Assembly: GCA_023413135.1 (NCBI GenBank)
Contig: JAEZQK010000041.1
Coordinates: 7,362 to 71,361 of the forward strand
From: Bacillota bacterium
GTDB taxonomy: Bacteria > Bacillota > Clostridia > Christensenellales > Aristaeellaceae
Direction: 5' to 3'
DNA: 64,000 nt
In this document: positions 58,427-64,000 of the stretch, piece by piece
Position numbering within the stretch: position 1 is the first letter of the stretch
How the letters are laid out: each line of letters begins with the position of its first letter
Translations under genes and position numbers: made by a program
Notes under the pieces: model-generated
Told to the model about the DNA's origin: nothing
Database searches by the model: none
The model's input: the letters and a program-made list of their open reading frames with translations, nothing else

Positions 58427-58876
58427 TCAAAAATTCTTCCTGCTGTCCAGTAATATTGTTACCGGGCCGTCGTTGACAAGGGATACGGCCATCTCCGCCT
58501 GAAAAACGCCTGTTTCCACGGTGAGGCCGGCATCCCGCCAGCGGCGCACCAGGTCCTCGTACATGGGATTGGCGAAATCAGGCCGGGCGGCCTCAATAAA
58601 GCTGGGCCGCCGTCCGCCCCTTGCATCGCCCAACAAAGTAAATTGGCTCACCGCAAGGATGGAGCCGCCCACATCCCGAAGGGATAGGTTCATTTTGCCT
58701 TGTTCATCCTCAAAGATGCGCAGATTGGGCACCTTGTCGGCCATGTATTGAATGTCTTTTTCCCCGTCTCCCTGGTTAACGCCCAAGAGCACCATGAGCC
58801 CTTTATCAATTTGGCCCACTGTCTGACCATTGACCGCTACGGAAGCGGAGGATACCCTTTGTACAACGCAACGCAT
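58427..58876 (-). CDS. dtd: D-aminoacyl-tRNA deacylase
   Basis: DTD removes D-amino acids, and glycine mischarged on tRNA-Ala, from tRNA. The 149-residue protein starts MRCVVQRVSSASVAV and contains the SQFTLLGDARGGRRPSF and NDGPVTILLDS motifs, which carry the cross-subunit active site. It precedes the MBL and hemZ genes in one unit, and is separated from rel by a REP cluster of about 400 bases. Confidence 0.97.
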   Translation of the reverse strand: MRCVVQRVSSASVAVNGQTVGQIDKGLMVLLGVNQGDGEKDIQYMADKVPNLRIFEDEQGKMNLSLRDVGGSILAVSQFTLLGDARGGRRPSFIEAARPDFANPMYEDLVRRWRDAGLTVETGVFQAEMAVSLVNDGPVTILLDSRKNF

Positions 58877-58920
58877 GGTAAGGAAAAGCCTCGTTTCTTC
58901 GGTTTGATGGATGCAGATGC

Positions 58921-59190
58921 TGTAGGGCGGGGGCTTGCTCCCGCCGTCTGTACCTTGTATAGATCAAGACACATGGCACCGTTACATGCGGCGGGAGCAA
59001 GCCCCCGCCCTACGGACGCTGGGATTTATCTGCCGTGCAGCAGGACTGTTATCGGAACAGGGCGGGCGATTCATAATCGCCCCTACGGCTGCAAAAGTGT
59101 GTTGGCTTTTCTTCCGTTTCCTATGTGCTCCGGCTGACAAAACAGCTAGCATTATACGGCGTAGGGGCGATTATCAATCGCCCGCCTGCC
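58921..59190. repeat. REP cluster between rel and dtd
   Basis: Two GC-rich palindromes of a third class (GTAGGGCGGGGGCTTGCTC at 58922 and its inverse at 58989-59014) face each other across about 40 bases. Two GATTA-class palindromes follow near 59061-59087 and 59160-59184, the first beside a composite-like segment (GTTGGCTTTTCTTCC). The cluster occupies nearly all of the 414-base gap. Bases 59191-59290 show nothing else. Confidence 0.82.
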
Positions 59191-59290
59191 GCATTGTCAG
59201 CCAGCTTTCGGGAGAGATATTTCATGATGCCGCTTTCTTCCTATGCATAACATGCCGCAACGGCGTCCGTCTTCAATATCCCTGCACGCA

Positions 59291-61489
59291 TCAGCTCGCT
59301 CCGCGATACACTTCCACCACATCCGAGCGCCGCTGCAATTGCTTGATCACTTTATCCAGCTGCTGGCGGCTGGTTACCTGGATGACCAGGGTGATGGTGC
59401 TGGTCTTGCTCTTGGTGTTGAACTTGGCACTGACAGCGCTGATAGGCACGTTCATTTCCCCGATATACGTAGCCAGTTCGCCCAGCAGCCCTACATGGTC
59501 ATAGGCAATGATCTGTATGCCGGCGTCGAACGTACCGGCGTTTTCCTCCGCCCAGCTGACCTCCACCATGCGCTCCTGCTCGCTCGTGCCCACATTCACG
59601 CAGTCCGCCTTGTGAATGGTGACACCACGGCCACGGGTGATGTAGCCCACGATATCGTCGCCCGGCACGGGGTTGCAGCATTTGGCGAAGCGCACCAGCA
59701 TCCCCGATTCGCCCTTGACGTAAATGCCATGGGTTGGTTTGCCCGTCTGCTGCTTTTGCAATTCCTGGGGTGTTACATCCGGCAGCTTGGGAGTAGGCGG
59801 CGCTTCCCTTAAGCGCTGCTCCTCAATGAGCTTGGTGACCACATAGGTCGCCGCCATGCCGCCGTAGCCCACCGCACCATAGATATCTTCCAGCTCAAAG
59901 AAGCCGTACTTTTTCAGGATTCCTTCGTAATATTCGGGCTTGGTAATGGAACTTAAAGCCACGCCTCGGCGTTTGGCCTCCTTTTCCACCATGTCCTTGC
60001 CCTTTTCAACATTCTCGCCCCGAAGCTCACGCTTGAAGAACTGCCGGATCTTCGCCTTGGCCTGCTGGGTCTTGACGATTTTCAGCCAGTCCATGCTGGG
60101 GCCTTTGGAAGCGGAGGAGGTGATGATATCCACCCGGTCGCCCGTATCCAGCGTGGTATCCAGCGGCACGATGCGGCCGTTCACCTTGGCGCCCACGCAG
60201 CTGTTGCCCACGGCGCTGTGGATGCGGTATGCAAAATCCAGGGGCGTGGCGCCCTTTTGCATATTCACCACGTCGCCCTTGGGCGTAAACAGGAAGACTT
60301 CCTCGCTGAACAGGTCGGTTTTCAGGGAGTCGATGAATTCCCGGCTGTCACGTGTCTCATTCTGCCAGTCCAGGATTTGCCTAAGCCAATACAGCTTGTT
60401 GTCCAGGTCCGTGGCGGTTTGACTGCCTTCCTTATAGCGCCAATGGGCGGCAATGCCAAACTCCGCCACGCGGTGCATTTCCCAGGTACGTATTTGAACC
60501 TCAAAGGGGAAGGGCATCTTCCGCCCGCCTACCACGGTGGTATGCAGGCTTTGGTACATGTTGGCCTTGGGCACGGAAATGTAATCCTTGAACCGGCCCG
60601 GCATCTGGTTCCAAAGCGTGTGCACGATGCCCAGCACCGCGTAGCAGTCGGGCACGGTATCCACAAGCACGCGGATGGCGATCAGGTCGTATATCTGGTC
60701 GAAGGGCCGGTTTTGCAGCACCATTTTGCGGTAGATGCTGTACAGGTGCTTGGGCCGCCCGTCGATGTCGTAATGGATATGCTGCTCATCCAGCTTGGCG
60801 CTGAGCTCGGAAATCACCAGGCGGATGTTCTCCTCCCGCTCAGCCCGTTTCATGCCTACCTTTTGCACCACATCCTGATAGCCCGCCGGGTCGATGTAGC
60901 GCAGGGACAAGTCCTCCAGCTCCTGCTTGATGGCAAACACGCCCAGCCGGTGGGCCAAAGGCGCGTAAATATCCAGTGTTTCCCTGGCGATGACCACCTG
61001 CCTTGCTTCCGGCTGGTAGCGAAGCGTGCGCATGTTGTGCAGCCTGTCGGCCAGCTTAATGAGCACCACACGGATGTCCTTGGACATGGCCAGGATCATC
61101 TTGCGCAAGCTTTCCGCCTGCTGTTCCTCCCGGTCTACAAAGTCCAGCTTGGAAAGCTTTGTGACGCCGTCCACCAACCGGGCTACTTCCTCGCCGAACT
61201 CCTGTTGCACATTGGGCAGGCAAACGCCCTCGCAATCCTCCACCGTGTCGTGCAAAAGCCCGGCAGCAATGGTGGGGGCATCCATCATCAGTTCCGTCAG
61301 GATGCTGGCCACGAAGGCCGGATGGATGAAATAGGGCTCCCCGCTTTTGCGAAGCTGGCCGGCATGGGCGTTTTCCGCATATTCGTAGGCTTTTTTTACC
61401 AGGAGATAGCTGTCTCCCGGATGGTACTTCTGGACACGCGCCAGGATTTGGTCCAAAGGCATGCATTCACGGCTGATGTACGCGTACAT
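59291..61489 (-). CDS. rel: Bifunctional (p)ppGpp synthetase/hydrolase Rel
   Basis: Rel makes and degrades the stringent-response alarmone (p)ppGpp. The 732-residue protein has an intact hydrolase HD domain (FIHP near residue 57 and HDTVED at 80-85), the synthetase domain (IYDLIAIRVLVD and GRFKDYISVPKANMYQSLHTT), TGS (LFTPKGDVVNMQKGATPLDFAYRIHS), a helical/zinc-finger region with CCNPVPGDDIVGY, and a C-terminal ACT domain. Both activities look intact. The start follows AAAGGAGGG. recJ lies 19 bases upstream. Confidence 0.98.
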   Translation of the reverse strand: MYAYISRECMPLDQILARVQKYHPGDSYLLVKKAYEYAENAHAGQLRKSGEPYFIHPAFVASILTELMMDAPTIAAGLLHDTVEDCEGVCLPNVQQEFGEEVARLVDGVTKLSKLDFVDREEQQAESLRKMILAMSKDIRVVLIKLADRLHNMRTLRYQPEARQVVIARETLDIYAPLAHRLGVFAIKQELEDLSLRYIDPAGYQDVVQKVGMKRAEREENIRLVISELSAKLDEQHIHYDIDGRPKHLYSIYRKMVLQNRPFDQIYDLIAIRVLVDTVPDCYAVLGIVHTLWNQMPGRFKDYISVPKANMYQSLHTTVVGGRKMPFPFEVQIRTWEMHRVAEFGIAAHWRYKEGSQTATDLDNKLYWLRQILDWQNETRDSREFIDSLKTDLFSEEVFLFTPKGDVVNMQKGATPLDFAYRIHSAVGNSCVGAKVNGRIVPLDTTLDTGDRVDIITSSASKGPSMDWLKIVKTQQAKAKIRQFFKRELRGENVEKGKDMVEKEAKRRGVALSSITKPEYYEGILKKYGFFELEDIYGAVGYGGMAATYVVTKLIEEQRLREAPPTPKLPDVTPQELQKQQTGKPTHGIYVKGESGMLVRFAKCCNPVPGDDIVGYITRGRGVTIHKADCVNVGTSEQERMVEVSWAEENAGTFDAGIQIIAYDHVGLLGELATYIGEMNVPISAVSAKFNTKSKTSTITLVIQVTSRQQLDKVIKQLQRRSDVVEVYRGAS

Positions 61490-61508
61490 ATCCGGCCCTC
61501 CTTTCGCA

Positions 61509-63845
61509 TTAGATGGAGAATGTTTTCAGCGTCTTTAGCAAATGGCTCTCGTCGGTGCTGCACTTTTGAGCAGGAAGCATGGTCAGGGAAAAAGGTTCTT
61601 CCTGAAAGTCAAGCAGTGCCATTTCCATTAGGATGTGCAATCCGGCCATAAGCTGCGCCACCGTCAGGCCGGAAGCTTCCGCAAGCCTCGCAGAAGATGC
61701 GCCGGGATGGCGTCTAACAGCCTTGTACAGCCTGCGCAGCGAATCGTCACAAAGCGTCAAGGGCTTTAAAAAGTCTGCCAGTTCTTCGCTTCGGGGAAAG
61801 GCGAGAATCCGGGCCCGGGGGCAGCGCTCCGCTATCAGGCATGCTTCCCCCGGCATCAGTTCTCCATCCGCCAGGATCACCGTGCGCCACATGTCGGTAA
61901 GCTCAGACATCCGGGCCGGATAAAGCAATGTGTGGAAGCCGCGCCTGTCTGAAACCTTGTCCGTTACCAGCAGCCTTTCCCCATACGTAAGGCTTATGCG
62001 CCGGGCGGTTTTCGGTGCATGGGCCAAGATCACCGTACCCTGGGCGCCATCCAGCGCCTCTAAAAGCAGCGATTCATCCGCTTGCGTTAAAGCAGGGTGA
62101 ATCTTAAAATGATTCGCCGCGATTCCCCGAATTTCCTGCAAAAGGGCCATTTGCGCAGCCTCCTCCCCGTCCGGAATTTGCGTGCCTGCGGGGTGAATGG
62201 CCTTTACGTTGCATTGTACGGATACGGTACCGTTCCACTCGTTGAGCTCCGGGGAAAACAGAACATCCGTAAACTTCGGCATAGCCTCTGCCATTTTGCC
62301 CATTTGAAAAGCGATGGCGGAGCGCAAGGTCCCCTCCTTATACAGGCTGCACTTTAAATGCGCTCCTTCCCGGCCCACGGGGCGCATATCCTGCACCTGG
62401 GCATTTTCAAGCAGGAACACAGGCTCGGGATTGCCAAAGCCTGTGGGCTGCAGCGCCTGAAGCATTTGCACCATGGCCGCTGTTACTTCACAAAGGGGAA
62501 ACGCCAAATCGTACTCCCGGACGGGGATAAAAGCTTGCGGGTCGCACTTTTCCTGTATGACCTTATTCAGCCGCCGCTTCAGCTCCTTAACATTTTGAGC
62601 GGGCATGGTGAGCCCTGCCGCCTGTTCATGGCCGCCAAAGCGCAAAAACAAATCGCCGCAGGCGGACAGCATTTCATGGATGTTCACGCCGGGAATGGAC
62701 CTGACGCTGCCCACGCATTCCTCCCCGGTCCTTAATAAAACGATGGACGGATAATGGAACCGTTCGGTCAGCCGGCTGGCCGCCAGGCCGATGACGCCGT
62801 GGTTCCAGCCTTCCCCCATGGCGATCAGGACACGGTCTTCCAAAAAATCGGCTTCCGCCTCCACTTGTGTAAGCGCCTGTTCAAATATCTCCGCCTCCAG
62901 CTTTTGCCGAAGCGCGTTCTCCCTATTCAGTGTTTCCGCCAACTCCATGGCCCGGATAGGATCGGTTGTAAGCATCAGCTCCACGCCCAGCGACGCGCTT
63001 TTCAGCCGCCCCCCGGCGTTCAGACGGGGCGCCATCTGAAAAGCCACCTGCCCTGCTTTCACGGCTTTCCCATCCTTTATATCGATGCCGGCCACATCCA
63101 TCAGTGCTTTGAGGCCAAGCCGCTTCGTGTCCGCCATTTTGTCAAGGCCCAACGCGGCAATAACCCGGTTTTCCTCCGCCAGCGGAACCAGATCGGCAAT
63201 GGTGGCGATGGCCGCCATATCCAGGTATTCCGCAGCCGTATGGGTGCCGCCCAGCGCCTGTATGAGCTTCAATGCCACGCCGGCGCCGCACAGGCGGCGG
63301 AAGGGATATTCCCCCATCAGCGGGTTGAGTACCGCATCCGCCAAAGGCAGCTCCGGTCCCAGCTGGTGATGGTCGGTGACGATCACCTGCATGCCCAGCT
63401 CCTTTGCCAGGGAAACCTCCCTTACACTGGTAATGCCGCAGTCCACCGTCAAAAGCAAACCATATTCCTTGGCAAGCGCCCTCACCGCCTGTCCGTTCAG
63501 GCCGTAACCCTCGTCATGGCGGCTGGGAATGTAGTAATCCGCCCTGGCGCCCATGCTCCTGAGCATCAGAAGCATCATGGAGGCGGCGCACACACCGTCC
63601 ACATCGTAATCGCCGTAGACCACAATGGGATTTTTCTGGGCGATGGCGGCGAGTATGAGCGAAACCGCCGTATCCATGCCCTGCATCAAAAAGGGATCGT
63701 GCAATTGGTTCAGGGAAGGGTGCAAAAACCGCTGCGCCTTCTCCAAAGTATCCACGCCTCGCTGCACAAGAAGCGCCGCAAACCAGTCAGGCAGCCCTTC
63801 CAGCGTTCCATTTTCCGGCGTAGTACGTTTGACAAAGCGCAGCAT
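61509..63845 (-). CDS. recJ: Single-stranded-DNA-specific exonuclease RecJ
   Basis: RecJ degrades single-stranded DNA 5-prime to 3-prime in recombination and mismatch repair. The 778-residue protein has the DHH motifs VVYGDYDVDGVCAA (about residues 75-88), VDCGIT and TDHHQLG (about 157-163), the DHHA1 region with GGHEQAAGLT, an OB fold, and a long C-terminal extension of about 220 residues that includes a winged-helix-like segment near the end. I choose ATG 63845 after AGGAGGAAG; Met 63893 lies inside the upstream repeat. Confidence 0.95.
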   Translation of the reverse strand: MLRFVKRTTPENGTLEGLPDWFAALLVQRGVDTLEKAQRFLHPSLNQLHDPFLMQGMDTAVSLILAAIAQKNPIVVYGDYDVDGVCAASMMLLMLRSMGARADYYIPSRHDEGYGLNGQAVRALAKEYGLLLTVDCGITSVREVSLAKELGMQVIVTDHHQLGPELPLADAVLNPLMGEYPFRRLCGAGVALKLIQALGGTHTAAEYLDMAAIATIADLVPLAEENRVIAALGLDKMADTKRLGLKALMDVAGIDIKDGKAVKAGQVAFQMAPRLNAGGRLKSASLGVELMLTTDPIRAMELAETLNRENALRQKLEAEIFEQALTQVEAEADFLEDRVLIAMGEGWNHGVIGLAASRLTERFHYPSIVLLRTGEECVGSVRSIPGVNIHEMLSACGDLFLRFGGHEQAAGLTMPAQNVKELKRRLNKVIQEKCDPQAFIPVREYDLAFPLCEVTAAMVQMLQALQPTGFGNPEPVFLLENAQVQDMRPVGREGAHLKCSLYKEGTLRSAIAFQMGKMAEAMPKFTDVLFSPELNEWNGTVSVQCNVKAIHPAGTQIPDGEEAAQMALLQEIRGIAANHFKIHPALTQADESLLLEALDGAQGTVILAHAPKTARRISLTYGERLLVTDKVSDRRGFHTLLYPARMSELTDMWRTVILADGELMPGEACLIAERCPRARILAFPRSEELADFLKPLTLCDDSLRRLYKAVRRHPGASSARLAEASGLTVAQLMAGLHILMEMALLDFQEEPFSLTMLPAQKCSTDESHLLKTLKTFSI

Positions 63846-63867
63846 GATCTTCCTCCTGTTTGTAATA

Positions 63868-64000
63868 CTAATGGAAAACATTATTGCGTCCAAAGCCGCG
63901 AGAGATTTTTGCGCAATACAAGGAGACTAAGCGAGGCGTAGCAGCGCTACGCTGAGCGGCAGACGACGCAGTAGTGCGCGAAAAGATCCGCGGCAACGAC
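63868..64000 (+). repeat. Long structured intergenic repeat, copy 3, cut by window end
   Basis: Matches the outer arms of the repeat at 1024-1297: GCGTCCAAAGCCGCGAGAG, then GCGTAGCAGCGCTACG, then GCGCGAAAAGATCCGCGG and CAACGAC. The central 100-base part of copy 1 is missing. The outer arm ATTGCGTC here replaces AACGCATC in copy 1; the visible GAC at the window end is consistent with a matching change on the other side. Confidence 0.75.

Noticed and set aside
60218..61651. A 477-residue plus-strand frame opposite rel
   Set aside because: The minus strand encodes all domains of Rel; the antisense product is His/Val/Gln-rich with no motif.
62754..63941. A 395-residue plus-strand frame opposite recJ
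   Set aside because: It is a shadow of recJ, rich in His, Gln and Arg, without ribosome site or domain.
1..64000. tRNA, rRNA, prophage or insertion sequence other than the RAYT
   Set aside because: I looked for cloverleaf-like TTCGANNC segments, rRNA motifs, integrases and IS transposases and found none I could support by eye; a tRNA scan would be decisive.

Overview
The window reads as chromosomal DNA of a spore-forming, Gram-positive bacterium of the Bacillota, most likely an uncultured clostridial lineage of moderately high G+C. The evidence is spoIIR, sleB-ypeB, a CtsR operator, a T-box leader, zapA, a bifunctional Rel, mutS2 and two oligosaccharide-type (LplB/LplC/solute-binding protein) ABC importers. 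I place it no closer than class level; a Christensenellales-like genome is a guess. No tRNA, rRNA, CRISPR array or prophage was seen.

Layout. 1-4800: an ABC importer operon (solute-binding protein, LplB-like and LplC-like permeases; the last runs off the left edge) whose gaps are filled by repeats. 5270-12340: a minus-strand housekeeping block (ridA, vanW-type protein, PHP phosphoesterase, ftsH, hpt, tilS). 12590-14460: a CtsR-controlled hsp20, a possible small RNA, a tandem array of GC-rich palindromes and a REP-associated tyrosine transposase (RAYT). 14670-16400: YitT and a pair of YdcZ-like membrane proteins. 16400-21020: PHP protein, ypeB, sleB, spoIIR, ispE. 21140-25740: DUF1934 protein, a hypothetical, an MBL hydrolase, two small membrane proteins, a CTP synthase without its glutaminase cysteine, and a one-helix membrane protein. 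26170-32610: alpha/beta hydrolase, zinc-ribbon and TetR genes, a T-box in front of an acyl-CoA synthetase, and a Pit phosphate transporter with its PhoU-like partner. 32700-42860: a glycan locus (GH36-like, ABC importer, AraC regulator, six-hairpin-like enzyme, GH110-like beta-helix). 42920-49800: MATE pump, amino-acid kinase, HTH and DUF4180 genes, shikimate kinase, chorismate mutase and a two-component system. 50130-64000: mutS2, U32 protein, zapA, cyclophilin, hemZ, MBL hydrolase, dtd, rel, recJ.

How it fits together. sleB-ypeB and spoIIR serve spore germination and sigma-E activation. The glycan locus joins a transport system, a regulator and two predicted alpha-galactosidase families, suggesting import and trimming of alpha-galactose-capped glycans. 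The two-component system, chorismate mutase and shikimate kinase form one overlapping transcription unit.

The most unusual layer is non-coding. At least four repeat families occupy intergenic space: RAYT-linked REP palindromes (also inside the RAYT gene itself), a roughly 190-bp composite element in three copies, a two-hairpin element placed at the stop codons of three unrelated genes, and a long structured element near 1.1, 50 and 63.9 kb. The main protein-level anomaly is the CTP synthase with Gly in place of the catalytic Cys.
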